Source: Capra hircus (taxonomy: Eukaryota; Chordata; Mammalia; Artiodactyla; Bovidae). From it: DNA of 64,000 nucleotides. The notes below the pieces were generated by a model. That model was given only the letters and a program-made list of their open reading frames with translations, was not told the origin of the DNA and made no database searches. This document shows, piece after piece, positions 45,262 to 56,640 of this stretch; positions within the stretch are counted from its first letter, which is position 1, and each line of letters begins with the position of its first letter. The stretch is taken from positions 76,811,121 through 76,875,120 of the forward strand of contig NC_030814.1 of assembly GCF_001704415.2 (NCBI RefSeq), in the 5' to 3' direction. The position numbers were made by a program, and so were the translations under genes.

Positions 45262-45655
45262 ATTCAGTTCATTTCAGTTCATTCCCTCAGTCGTCTCCGA
45301 CTCCCCATGAATCGCAGCACACCAGGCCTCCCTGTCCATCACCATCTCCCAGAGTTCACTCAGACTCACGTCCATCGAGTCCGTGATGCCATCCAGCCAT
45401 CTCATCCTCTGTCATCCCCTTCTCCTCCTGCCCGCAATCCCTCTCAGCATCAGGGTCTTTTCCAATGAGTCAACTCTTCACATGAGGTGGCCAAAGTACT
45501 GGAGTTTCAGTTTTAGCATCATTCCTTCCAAAGAAATCCCAGGGCTGATCTCCTTTAGGATGGACTGGTTGGATCTCCTTGCAGTCCAAGGGACTCTTAA
45601 GAGTCTTCTCCAACACCACAGTTCAAAAGCATCAATTCTTTGGTGCTCAGCCTTT
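45262..45655 (-). mobile_element. BovB LINE 3' end
   Basis: Tail TTCAGTTCATTTCAGTTCAT through the 3' region to CAATTCTTTGGTGCTCAGCC. About 390 bp. Confidence 0.94.
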
Positions 45656-46549
45656 GGTACCCTTAAATCATATAGTGATCATAAAGTGATCCAACCTCTA
45701 ACAATTTACTCATTTGTTACTTTTTACATACTGAATTAAATAATAGACTTCTGAGTATGTCTCATTTCTTTTTCTAGTATATAGACTTCCTAGGCCCAAG
45801 GGTAGTAAACCTGATATGTCATTTGGCATATTTATGTTTTTTATTTAGTAGACACATGATAAATAACTGCTGAATTGAAATAAATTAAAATTCTGTCTTG
45901 CAATAACAGCCAATTTGAGATTTTTATCTAAGAATTTCTGTAGAATCATAGCCTTATACTCTAAGAGTACATTGTTTTTTTCTTCTCACATATCTGTATT
46001 TCATAACTATTCTGGGAATTTTATGTATAACTTCTTCCCTTGCTTAGCCGTAATTCATCCCAAACTGTATGTATCCTTTTGATTTATTGGAATGCTAATA
46101 ATTTCATCCTTTTACAACTTGCATGCAACTTTAAACTGGGCTAATGTGGAGCTTTTTAACTTAATTAAAAAAAAATTCTCTCTTCCTTTTTCTCCTCCTC
46201 CTCTCTCCCTCTCTCTCTAGCCATTGCTTTGCTTTGAATACTGTTTAGATGCCAATAGTTAACATGTCTATGTCTCCCAGGTTTGTATCTCCTTCTCAGG
46301 ACTTCAAGACACTTAAATACAATGGTTCACTTATTAAACTTGTAAATCTGTTTAATTTTTAGACAGATTAATTAGATTAATCTAATTAATCTCCTGCTCT
46401 TACCCCCATAAACCCACTCTTCTCACATTCTTCTTCAACTCCTTTGGTAGTAAATATATATACTTCCAGTTGCACAGATTAAAACTATGAAGTTGTCTTT
46501 GATTTCTTGTTTCCCCTCACATTCCACTGGAAATGCATTTGCATATCCT
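45656..46549. other. Unassigned sequence with a pyrimidine-rich tract
   Basis: CTCCTCCTCCTCTCTCC tract at 46180-46219, then TTAGACAGATTAATTAGATTAATCTAATTAATC near 46361, an AT-rich inverted repeat. No gene seen. Confidence 0.5.
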
Positions 46550-46559
46550 GGATCTACCA

Positions 46560-46831
46560 TAGGAGAAGGCAATGGCACCCCACTCCAGTACTCTTGCCTG
46601 GAAAATCCCATGGACGGAGGAGCCTGGTAGGCTGCAGTCCATGGGGTCTCTAGGAGTCGGACACGACTGAGTAACTTCACTTTCATTTTTCACTTTCATG
46701 CATTGGAGAAGGAAATGGCAACCCACTCCAGTGTTCTTGCCTGGAAAATCCCAGGGACAGGGGAGCCTGATGGGCTGCCATCTATGGGGTTGCACAGAGT
46801 TGGACACAACTCAAGTGGCTTAGCGGTAGCA
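46560..46831 (+). mobile_element. BOV-A2 SINE, full dimer
   Basis: Two monomers and linker with a degenerated tail (AGCGGTAGCA). Perfect 10-bp duplication GGATCTACCA at 46550-46559 and 46832-46841. Confidence 0.96.
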
Positions 46832-46894
46832 GGATCTACCACAAAAAATGTTCTAAGGCTAATCACTTCTCACCGCTTCTACCATTATTATTCA

Positions 46895-47625
46895 CATCAA
46901 CAATATTTCTCACTCAGATTGTTGTAATTGTTTCCTGATTGATTTCCATTGCCTACTTCCTGCCATTGTGTTCTCTTCTCTACATAAGAGTAAAATTGAA
47001 AAACGTAAACAGGTAAAATTTCCTCAAACATCTCCATGACTTTCTCCAATAAATGTTAAGGAAATTTTTGTTTAACTCAAGTTCTCACTTTATTTTATCC
47101 TAATATGATAAAAATTTAACCCCAAATTAATTGAGAGTAAAAAAAATAATAAAAAAAATCTTTCTAAAGGCCTAAAATCATTGGCTTTTCCACTATGTAT
47201 CTGGTTTCATCTCTCACCTTTTGACCTTTTGCAAACTGCTTCCAATTATTCTGGACTGTTTGGTGTTTACAGAACGCAACAGACAACTTCTTACACAGGA
47301 GATATTACATTTGTTCTTCCCTCTGCTTGGAATTTTTTTTCCTCGGTTATTCACATGGCTTCTCCCCTCAAGTCTTCAGATCTTTGCCCAAATATCACTA
47401 TCCAGGAGATGATTGTTCTAACAATTAAAATGATACCCACTCTGCTCTGAGTGTTCTCTCATCTTTTTCTTCCTTTATCTCTATAGATTCTCCCTTTCTC
47501 ACTGTGTCCCTTCCTACATATGCTCTCCTCTTCCTCTTCATTTCTATATTCCTAGCCCCAAGAATGATGAATGACACCAAGTAGATTTTCAATACCTACT
47601 TGTTTAAAGGAGTGCATGAATTCTA
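46895..47625 (+). mobile_element. L2 LINE 3' region
   Basis: TTTCCTGATTGATTTCCATT near 46932, TTCTTCCCTCTGCTTGGAAT near 47313, TCTTCAGATCTTTGCCCAAA near 47373 and a terminal GTAGATTTTCAATACCTACT near 47581. One of the best L2 copies. Its open frames (47181-47450, 47221-47412) are not genes. Confidence 0.75.
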
Positions 47626-47644
47626 AGATCTATGACTTTATTTT

Positions 47645-47777
47645 TTCAGTGATTTTTAAATGTTTCAGCTGTGTCCCACGGCATGTGGGATCTTAGTTTC
47701 CCACCTGGGGATCAAACCAGTGCCCCCTGAATTGGAAGTGCAGAGCCTTAACGACTGGACCATCATGGAAGTTCTAT
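47645..47777 (-). mobile_element. CHR-2-type tRNA-Glu SINE
   Basis: GGCATGTGGGATCTTAGTTT, GGGGATCAAACCAGTGCCCC and ACGACTGGACCATCATGGAA are the reverse complement of the short CHR SINE of even-toed ungulates and whales. It is older than Bov-tA. Confidence 0.85.
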
Positions 47778-48104
47778 GACTTTATTTTTGAATGACTTCT
47801 AATTTTGATCTTTTACAATGTTGCACAGTGAACAGTTGGTTTAAATGTTTAAAATTGTCCTCATATTCTCTGAATGCAATACTGATGCCTCACCTGGAAA
47901 AAATTCCTTCTGTTCCTCATCCTTGTCATGCACATACTTTCATTTTAGTTAGCCTAGCTAACCCCTTTCTGCAACTTAAAATTTTCATTAGAAACTTATA
48001 AGGCTGTAGTGTACTTCTCTAATTATTATGCACTTTTAAAGAAAATCATATTCCATGTCATTTAAAAAATAATTAAAAACATTTTTATTGCAATAAAATA
48101 TACA
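47778..48104. other. Unassigned AT-rich sequence
   Basis: No repeat or gene recognised. Confidence 0.5.
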
Positions 48105-48405
48105 TTATATTACTGTCCAAATCCATATAATGAATGACACCAAGAGTGAACTCCAAGGTACTGACTGTTAACTCTGGGTGATTGTGATACATCACTGTAG
48201 GTTCATCCTTGGTTCAAACACACACATGCACACACACACACACACACACACATACACACAGCCTCTCTGGCAAATGATGTTGACAAAGGGTGAAGTTGTG
48301 TATGTGTGTAGAGAGAATGGGCATATGAGATATTTCTATACCTTCTTCCAAATTTTGTTGTAAACCTAAAATTGATCTAAAAATAATCTTTAAAAAAATC
48401 AGAGC
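48105..48405 (+). mobile_element. L1M 3' UTR remnant
   Basis: GAGTGAACTCCAAGGTACTG, CACTGTAGGTTCATCCTTGG, CTATACCTTCTTCCAAATTT and GTAAACCTAAAATTGATCTA followed by an A-rich end. This is the 3' UTR of an old mammalian L1 (L1MB-like). It contains an expanded (CA)n tract at 48221-48262. Confidence 0.8.
48221..48262. repeat. (CA)n microsatellite, interrupted
   Basis: About 20 CA units with two ATG/ATA interruptions. Confidence 0.95.
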
Positions 48406-48494
48406 TAAATCCAGTATTATGAAATATTCTTCCTATTTTTTTCTTCTAAGAGTTTATAGCGCAGTTTTAAAGAGGCAACTATGCTTTTTATTTT

Positions 48495-48847
48495 ATTTTT
48501 TAAAAATTATTTATTCATTTATTTTTTGCTGCACGAGGTCTTTGTTGCTTTGCATGGGCTTTGTCTAGTAGTGGTGAGCAGGGGCTGCTCTTCGCTGAGG
48601 TGCATGGGTTTCTCATTGTGGCTTCTCTTGTTGCAGAGCACAGGCTCCAGAGCAGATGGGTTCCAGCAGCCGTGACAGGCTGGCTCAGCAGCTGCAGCTC
48701 AAGGGCTCTAGAATAAAAGTTTGGTAATTGTGGTGCATGGGCTCAGTTGCTCCTCAGTATGGGGGAATCTTCTCGAAAAAGGGATTAGACCCATGTCCCC
48801 TGCAATGGCAGGCAGATTCTTATCCACTGCACCACCAGGGAAGTCTA
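48495..48847 (-). mobile_element. CHR-1-type tRNA-Glu SINE, long form
   Basis: GCTGCACGAGGTCTTTGTTG, GTGGCTTCTCTTGTTGCAGA, GCATGGGCTCAGTTGCTCC and ATCCACTGCACCACCAGGGA. About 350 bp, the long CHR form with repeated TTGTGGTGCATGGGCT units and a tRNA-like head at 48790-48847. Confidence 0.88.
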
Positions 48848-48942
48848 AAGCAAAGTTCTAAAGCTCTTACATTTAGGTCTTTGATCCATTTTTGGTTAGT
48901 TTTTATTTAGTTAGTTTTTATTTATGGTGTAAGATAAGGATC

Positions 48943-48970
48943 CCACTCCCCACCCCCACCCCCACCCCCA
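48943..48970. repeat. (CCCCCA)n tract
   Basis: Four to five C5A units replacing normal L1 sequence at this point; likely a locally expanded simple repeat. Confidence 0.9.
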
Positions 48971-49845
48971 ATGTGGCTATATAGTTTTCCTGTTGCCATT
49001 TGTTGAAAGGACTAATTATCCTTTCACCACTAAATGATCTTGGCACACTAGTTGAAAATCATTTGACTGTATTTTCGTATTTCTGGGTGCTCTATTCTAT
49101 TGATCTATATATCTGTCTTCATGCTACACTGTTTTTAATACCATAGCTTTTTTAGTAAGTTTAAAACTCAGGATATGCGAGATCACTAGCTTTGTTCTTC
49201 TTCAAGAAGGTTTGACTGTCCAGGGTCCTTTGAGATTTCACATGAATTTTAGGATGGCTTTTTCTGCTTTTACAATAACACCATTGTGATTTTGATAGAA
49301 TTGCATTGAATCTATAGATTTATTGGGATAGTATTGACATATTAGCAATATCAAATCTCCCAGTTATGAAATGAAGTATCTTCCCATTCATTTGTATCTT
49401 CTTTTGTCTCTTTTAGCAAAAATTTGTAGTTTTCAGTGTATAAATCTTTCATGCCTTTATGTTTTATTCCCATGTATTTTATTCTATTTGATACTATTTT
49501 AAATGGAATTACTTTCTTAGTTTTCTTTTAGAATTGTTCATTGTTATTTCCTGTGACTTTGGTGTGCCTGTTTCTTGGTTCTAATGTGGATTTATTATTC
49601 CTGTTGTCTTGTTTATTGTATATGAAGCTTTTAGTACTTTCTACAGATAAGGTCATGTCTTTTGTGAACAGAGATTAATTAGACTTCTATCTTTCTGGCT
49701 TGTATAGTATTTATTTCTTTTTCTTGCTTAATTTCTCTGGCTAGGACTTCTAGAACTATATTGAATAGGAGTAGCAAAAGCAGGTATCCTTACCTTGTGT
49801 CTGATCTTACAGAAAGAGCTTTGTCTTTCCCCATTGAGTATGATG

Positions 49846-50526
49846 ATCAGTTCAGTTCAGTCGCTCAGTCGTGTCTGACTCTTTGCGACCCCATGAACCG
49901 CAGCACGCCAGGCCTCCCTGTCCATCACCAACTCCCAGAGTTCACTCGGACTCACGTCCATTGAGTCAGTGATGCCATCCAGCCATCTCATCCTCTGTCA
50001 TCCCCTTCTCCTCCTGCCCCCAATCCCTCCCAGCATCAGAGTCTTTTCCAATGAGTCAACTCTTCGCATGAGGTGGCCAAAGTACTGGAGTTTCAGCTTT
50101 AGCATCATTCCTTCCAAAGAAATCCCAGGGTTGATCTCCTTCAGAATGGAGTGGCTGGATCTCCTTGCAGTCCAAGGGACTCTCAAGAGTCTTCTCCAAC
50201 ACCACAGTTCAAAAGCATCAATTCTTTAGCGCTCAGCCTTCTTCACAGTTTAACTCTCACATCCATACATGACCACAGGAAAAACCATAGCCTTGACTAG
50301 ACGGACCTTAGTCAGCAAAGTAATGTCTCTGCTTTTGAATACGTTATCTAGGTTGGTCATAACTTTTCTTCCAAGGAGTAAGTGTCTTTTAATTTCATGG
50401 CTGCAATCACCATCTGCAGTGATTTTGGAGCCCCCCAAAATGAAGTCTGACACTGTTTCCACTGTTTCCCCATCTATTTGCCATGAAGTGATGGGACCAG
50501 ATGCCATGATCTTCGTTTTCTGAATG
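49846..50526 (-). mobile_element. BovB LINE 3' end inside L1
   Basis: 681 bp from the ATCAGTTCAGTTCAGTCGCT tail to GCCATGATCTTCGTTTTCTG. A perfect duplication TATGATG at 49839-49845 and 50527-50533 is L1 sequence, and the L1 resumes directly afterwards. Minus frames (49998-50186, 50250-50507) are BovB ORF C-terminal scraps; the plus-strand frames are antisense. Confidence 0.96.
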
Positions 50527-50560
50527 TATGATGTTAGCTGTGGATGTTTTTAGGTTGAGT

Positions 50561-51450
50561 TTTTCTGAGATAAAAATTACATGCAGTGAGATAGATGTAC
50601 AGATCTTAAATGTACAATAAATGAATTTTGGCAAATGTAACACCCATGTAATCCATATCCCTTTGAAGATATAAGATAATCCCATCACTCCAGAAATAAT
50701 TCCTTGTTTTATATACTAAGCCTATCCCACCTCCTTCTGTATGAGTGGGAAAATTCTGTTTTGATTTTTTTCACCATGGGGTAAATTTAGTTCTAGAATT
50801 TCAATCATAGAAATGGAGTTTACTATAAAACTCCATTGTGGCCAATGAAGTTGAGCATAGTTCTTGATTTGAGCATAATGTGAGTGATATTTGCCTTTGT
50901 TTGTACATGCATCAGTTTATTCTTTTTCATTGATTATTAACATTCCAGAGTATGAACATACTATAACATTTATTTTCCTATTGATAGAAATTTGGATTGT
51001 TTCCTATGTTTTGCTATTATAAGTAATAACTTCTTTGAATACTTAGACTCATAAACATAAATTTGTGACCCATTGGATAAATACTAAGAGAGAAATTCTG
51101 GGCTAAAAGTTTAATGCATATTTAATTTTACAAGAAATTTCTTCTCCAAAGCACTAGCACAGTTTTGCACATCTGCTAACCTTGTGTTGGATTTATGGTT
51201 GATCCACACCCTTGCAAGCATTTGATGGTGTTACTCAATATTTTTAATTTTAGCCATGTTGTTGGGTGTGTATTGATGTCACATTATGTTTTCAAATTGT
51301 ATTTCCATGATGGTTAATTGCACTGAGTGCTTTTCATATGTTATTGGCTATTTAACATTCTTTTTGAATCTTTGTTCAAGTCTAACTTCAACTGGAGTGT
51401 TTAGTCCACTTCAGTTAATAAAATAATTGATATGGTTGAGCTACAGTTTC
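50561..51450 (-). mobile_element. Old L1M 3' end
   Basis: TTAAATGTACAATAAATGAA, CACCCATGTAATCCATATCC and AGAAATTTGGATTGTTTCCT, then ACAAGAAATTTCTTCTCCAA. Order fits the reverse of an old L1 3' UTR and ORF2 end. Diverged. Confidence 0.6.
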
Positions 51451-51582
51451 ATTATTTGTTTCCTGTTTGAACTATGTATTTTTTTAATCCTTTGTTCAAT
51501 CATCAGAATCATTATTATGAATTAATCAAATATATTGTAGTATTTCATTTAATATTCCTATGGGCTTTTAAAGCTAATTTCT

Positions 51583-51612
51583 GTGTGTGTGTGTGTATAT
51601 GTGTACATATAT
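51583..51612. repeat. (GT)n/(TA) simple repeat
   Basis: Short GTGTGTGTGTGTGTATATGTGTACATATATG tract. Confidence 0.85.
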
Positions 51613-52619
51613 GATTTTTACTGTTTCCTATTGGTTTTTAGTATGCATTATTATTGATTATATTACTTCAGATAAATTGTAAGACCCTTGAGATAATATT
51701 TTTAAATTTATTTTCTACTAAATTTTATGTTGTGTCATATGAAATTCATTTACATAGGTTATAAGCCTCATAATAAATTATTATAATTTTTGCTTTATAC
51801 AGTTATATGTATTTTAAAGAAATAGAGAAAAGTGGTCTTTTACAGTTATCCACCTGTTTATATTGTTCTTTATTCCTTCCCATCTGTTGGAGTTTCCATG
51901 TTGGTCGCTTTCTTTCAATGTGAATAATATGAATTTGATTAGTATTTTTTCTAATCTGAGAATGCTTTTGTTTCACATTCGCATTCGAAGAGTTTTTCAC
52001 TTAGTATAGAATTCTGAGGGGATGACTTTTTAATTTTTTTCTTCAAGATTATTCTCTTCTGTGTTTGTTCCACACTGCTTCTAATTAGAAGTCAAATATT
52101 TCATTGTTTCATATGTGATGTGTTGCTTTGCTCGCTTCTTCCAATATTTTACCTTGATTTATGATTTTCAGCTGTCAAAGTATGATGACTCCAGATGTGT
52201 TTTATTCCTACTCATTCCATTAGGATTTGCTGACCTTCCTGGATCTTGAAGTTTGTGTCAAATCAAATTCTGAATAGCTTGAAGACCTCATTTCTTCAAA
52301 TCTTTTTTCTGTCCTGTTTTTACTCTTTGCCTACACCTGTGACAACATTTATATTTGTTTTACTACTTGATTTTGTCTTATAAATCTTTGAGCCTCTGTC
52401 TGTATGTATTCTTTTCAGTCTGTGGACTGGATAATCCTTTTTCTTCTGTTGTTTTCAATCTCTATTTAACCCATTTATTAACACCTCCCTTTTTCATTTT
52501 AAATGTTAAAGCTTTCAGGTCCACTTTTTCTTTTTTATGATGATACATTTATTTCAGTTTCTAAATATACTTGAATATATACAGGTTGCTTTCTAATTCC
52601 GAAATGTAGACCTTCTTTT

Positions 52620-52895
52620 TTGGAGAAGGCAATGGCACCCCACTCCAGTACTCTTGCCTGGAAAATCCCATGGAAGGAGGAGCCTGGTGGGCTGCAGGCC
52701 ATGGGGTTGCTACAGTAGGACACGACTGAGCGACTTCACTTTCACTTTTCACTTTCATTCATTGGAGAAGGAAATGGCAACCCACTCCACTGTTCTTGCC
52801 TGGAGAATCCCAGGGACAGAAGAACCTGGTGGGCTGCCGTCTATGGGGTTCCACAGAGTCAGGCACGACTGAAGCGACTTAGCAGCAGCAGCATC
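52620..52895 (+). mobile_element. BOV-A2 SINE, full dimer
   Basis: Near-consensus dimer with CAG tail. Perfect 12-bp duplication AGACCTTCTTTT at 52608-52619 and 52896-52907. Confidence 0.97.
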
Positions 52896-53112
52896 AGACC
52901 TTCTTTTGGTCAGTTCCTGTTGCATTTCTTTGGAGAGTGTTGAGTTTTATCCTGGTAGGCATTAATGTACTAGTGTATAAGCTTATCCTTTGAAGCATTT
53001 TGAAAGCTTTGTTACTACGAGGCCTTGTCATCACTTGACAAGTCTGGGACCTTCCTGAATTCAAGAACACTGAGCAAAAACTTGCTTTTTTTTTTTTCTT
53101 TTTGCTGAACTG

Positions 53113-53322
53113 TGTCTTGTCCCTGGTGGCTCAGACGGTAAAGAATCTGCCTACAGTGTGGGAGACTAGGTTCGATCCCTAGGTCGGGAAGGTCCCCTGG
53201 ATAGGGAAATGGTAACCCACTCCAGTATCCTTGTCAGGACAATTCCATGGACTGAGGAGCCTGGCAGGCTACAGTCCATGGGGCCACTAAGAGTCGGACA
53301 TGGCTGAGCAACTTAACTTTCT
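53113..53322 (+). mobile_element. Bov-tA SINE, full length
   Basis: Head (TCCCTGGTGGCTCAGACGGT, GGTTCGATCCCTAGG) and body to GGCTGAGCAACTTAACTTTC. The target duplication is unclear. Confidence 0.92.
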
Positions 53323-53520
53323 TTCTATGTCTCTTAGCACCCCAGAGATACTGAAATTGCCATTTAGCCTGCAGTTCCTAGTAGCTGTTCTCTTCCAGGC
53401 CTTGCAGAGTCTCACTCAAAATACACACAACTTAATATTCGACCAACAAATAAGGGGAGTTCCATATAAGTTTCTGGGGCTCCTTCCCTGTTTATCCCCC
53501 TTCTGGCTTGTATCTTAATG

Positions 53521-55090
53521 CACATTTCCAGCCAGCACAATAGTCCATAAAACCAATCTGTGCTTTCTGAGTTTAGCATGTCTACTGTGTTCTGCTGGTC
53601 CTTTGCTTTCTTCTGTTCTATAAGGTGCCTCTAGATGTAGAGCCAGGGCTCTTGTGGGCTCATTCCACATATTCCCAAACTCTTAAGGATTGCAACCCGT
53701 GTCCCTTTGTCCAAGGTTTACAAAGAGTTGCCTCATACAGTTTTCTATTTTATTATTTAATGGCTAGACTAGTATCAATCACACCTCTGTGGTTAGAACC
53801 AATGTCAAATCATGTTTTTAGTAGTCCCACATAGGCTACAAACCTTTGGGAAAACATTAAATAATTATTTGTTTCTTATAGTCTAGGCTTTTCTCCTTTA
53901 TTATTTTTCTGTGTGCATTTCACAGATATGAAATAATAACTTGACAACCAGAAAACCTTCTAACAACATCTCTTGTACTATTTGAATATGACATATGGTT
54001 TTTTCAAATTTAACATGAATGACCCACATTTGGGCTCTAGATAATCTCTCTCCCTGCTATTAAACTGAAGGTTTCAGTATGTAATTTGGGACAATAGATT
54101 GTGCTAAGATCATGACTATACCATTGTATTTAGAAACATAAATTTTTCTGAGCCTGATCAATGGATCTTTAGGTCATATTAAACAGAGAAGTAGCAAAGT
54201 AGGTCAGACAAAAAATGTACATACATAACACATAATGTAGATATGTGTGCATGTATACCTGGGCATAAATATTTCTAATTGTATGAACACTAATAAATAT
54301 TTTTGTTTATCAGATTTAATTGTGGTTAAATATGGAAAGTCCTTACCTTCCCCCTGTCTAGTGAAATATCTCATTTTTGCATCATAATCTTTCTAGTTCA
54401 ACTCAGGTATATTATCACTATTTGAAATTTTGAGCTCAAAATTCTATAGCAATACATATATCTTATATTTTTTACTTATTAATTATATAACTAATAACAG
54501 TTGATTTTGGGGACAAGAATTATTACTTAAATCTCTTTTATTATTATTACTCATCTCTTTTATTTGTACCTCTCTACATCCTGTAGTAATCTTTCCTCTG
54601 TTTTCAGCATCTGTAAATAGTGAATTTTCACCTAGTAATTGTATCTATGACCTAAATCCCTTTAGGGTGTTATGCTGCTCAACTATAGCAGGCATATTGT
54701 TAAATGTTGTATTATTTTTCCAGCTTTGCAAATTCTACTTTTTGGCAACAATGGTAGCAAAATATCATTTCTGTCAGAAAATATTTTATGGCTTCTATAC
54801 TAAATTCCTCCTGGGAAATTTTAAATACATGTGCATATAATTCAAAATCTTATTATTATGAACACGATTCAAATTATTTAAGTACAGAATAAAATGATCT
54901 TAAACTGAATTCTGCCTTCAAACTTTTAAAAAGAGATATTAGCAAGTATTAAAAGAACCCCAAAGAGAAACACAGAGACTAATCCAATAAAGTTTATCAC
55001 ATTGAGAAATCCTTGCAACCAAAAATTTAAAGCACATTTTTATTATTAAACTTCGTTCCTTAAAAATAGCAAATGATGACAGCTCAGACT
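53521..55090. other. Unassigned AT-rich sequence
   Basis: About 1.6 kb with no young repeat. The 69-codon frame at 53625-53834 has no known domain. Confidence 0.5.
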
Positions 55091-55094
55091 CTAG

Positions 55095-55260
55095 TGACTG
55101 ATTACCTCAGTTTGACTCCTGGTTCTGTCACTTACCTGCTCTCAGTGTTGAGCAAGTTACTTAACCTCTCTGCGCTTCATTTTCTGCATATTTTAAATGA
55201 AGACAATAATGTCCCTCTCTCCTCAGATTATTCTGAGTATTAAATATGCTCATAATATAA
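55095..55260 (+). mobile_element. MIR SINE remnant
   Basis: Clear order: TGACTCCTGGTTCTGTCACT, GAGCAAGTTACTTAACCTCT and TCCTCAGATTATTCTGAGTA. One of the best preserved MIR copies. Confidence 0.85.
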
Positions 55261-55524
55261 AATAAGTTTAGAAAAATTCATAAACATGTAATCACTTAAC
55301 ATTCATAAACAGATAATCGCTTAAGAAACATGTGTAGTTTAAATTATATACTGATTTTAATAATTTTATTATTTATTGATATCTGAAGTATTATTTATTT
55401 TTTGTATCTCTACATATTTTAGGAACATTCCTAGCTCTCTAAATAGTTCATTATATACAAATTACTAGGCTCAGCATATATTACATAATCCTTCTGCATT
55501 TATCCCTTGGTAAATACAGAAGAC
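55261..55524. other. Unassigned AT-rich sequence
   Basis: No repeat or gene recognised. Confidence 0.5.
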
Positions 55525-55620
55525 TGGTTTCAGCCCCTTATGGATACCCAAATTTATAAGTGCTCAACTCCCTTATATAACGTGGTTTAGTACAGTTGGC
55601 TGTCTGTAACCACGGTTTTC
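55525..55620. mobile_element. Tigger-like DNA transposon remnant
   Basis: GGTTTCAGCCCCTTATGGAT, AAGTGCTCAACTCCCTTATA and CAGTTGGCTGTCTGTAACCA resemble the terminal parts of a mariner-type Tigger fossil (GATGCTCAAGTCCCTTATAT, CAGTTGGCCCTCCGTA). Orientation not fixed. Confidence 0.6.
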
Positions 55621-55949
55621 TGTTAAATCGGTAGATGTGAAAGCCATCAGAGACCTCTATTCACTGGAATAAAGGTCAAACTGCTGCACATCCTATAATA
55701 AAATGCATAAGAGAGTCCCCTGCAGCGAAGAATTATATGACCCAAAGTGTCAGTAGAGTGAGGTTGAAAAGCTGTTTTAGACTAAACCCTCCACTGAGAA
55801 AAAAGGAAATCTTCACATAAATGTAAAAAAATATATTTGAAAAAATCAGAAAGCTACCCAGGCTATAAAAATTTTCTGGATTACCATCTTACAAAAGGAA
55901 ATAAAGTGAATAGTCTGGAATCAGGAGCTCTTGTTCACTTTAAATTGGG

Positions 55950-56012
55950 TGTTGGCAAACTGTAACCTCTAAGCCATACTTAGTTTGCTGCCAGTTTTTT
56001 GCATAACCCATG
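55950..56012. mobile_element. hAT-type DNA transposon, one end
   Basis: GTGTTGGCAAACTGTAACCT to GCTGCCAGTTTTTTGCATAA matches one end of a common non-autonomous hAT fossil (GGGTCGGCAAACTACGGCC, CCGCCTGTTTTTGTAAATA). The partner end lies at 56572-56640. Confidence 0.6.
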
Positions 56013-56571
56013 TGTGCCTTTAAGCAGCCCAGCCCTGTGAGCCGTGGACACCAAGTGGGAACATCTTCCTCAACCCCCTACCGCCCCCACCCCCCGTCTA
56101 CTCTCAGCCCTGCCTTCCCAGCCAATGACTGTCAGTTGCTGCTGCTCGTGGCTCATGTTGGCCTCCACATAAAAGTTAAAAGTTAAGAACTCTGCTTTTA
56201 GTAACTGCCAGCAGCCTAGAATCTCAGTTTGGGAAGTGGTTGCCCAATGAGTTGACTCCAATCCACAAGCTTCTTAAGTGGAGTTGGCTGGGTTCCAAAA
56301 GGAAAGAGAAGAGTGTACAGAGATCTCAGTTTCAGGGGAGTAGAAAGTTAAACTGATCATGGAGCTCCTTCTCCTTATTCTCCATGCCTGCCTGTCCACC
56401 TGGCCTCTCCCCTCGTGCTGGTCACTCTTCATCTGGACAATGTCTCTGCCATATGACAACTGGGCACAAAATACGCTGACCATTAGGATGGCCCTCCCCA
56501 TGAAAATGAATTAGGACAGGGTAGGAGATAACTCTCTTGCTGTGTGATTGCCTATATAGTATATTCAATTT
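56013..56571. other. 560-bp unassigned insert between hAT ends
   Basis: G+C-richer than the flanks, with a C-rich run at 56075-56096. No family recognised. Minus-strand frames here have no known domain. It separates two halves of one old DNA transposon, so it is probably an inserted element or a rearranged segment. Confidence 0.45.
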
Positions 56572-56640
56572 TGTGTTTGAAAAGTCTAAAATGTTTGCTA
56601 TCCAGCTTTTCATAGACATAGTCTGCTGATTCCTGCTTTG
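56572..56640. mobile_element. hAT-type DNA transposon, other end
   Basis: AAGTCTAAAATGTTTGCTAT then AGTCTGCTGATTCCTGC matches the opposite end (AAGCCTAAAATATTTACTAT, AGTTTGCTGACCCCTG) of the element starting at 55950, in the same order and orientation. Confidence 0.65.

Larger units (their letters stand above)
48848..50560 (-). mobile_element. L1 ORF2 segment, split by BovB
   Basis: Reverse L1 ORF2 sequence: TAGGTCTTTGATCCATTTTT (near 48871), ATTGAATCTATAGATTTATT (near 49306), TTTGTGAACAGAGATTAATT, CCTTACCTTGTGTCTGATCT (near 49788), then after the BovB GATGTTAGCTGTGGATG. Many stops in the coding orientation. A (CCCCCA)n tract lies at 48943-48970. Confidence 0.9.
51640..53520 (-). mobile_element. 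Old L1M sequence, split by BOV-A2 and Bov-tA
   Basis: TGTAAGACCCTTGAGATAAT, TTCTTCAAGATTATTCTCTT, TTGCTGACCTTCCTGGATCT and CTGTTGCATTTCTTTGGAGA resemble the reversed 3' part of old L1ME-type elements. Limits are approximate and the part after 53320 is weakly supported. Confidence 0.5.
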
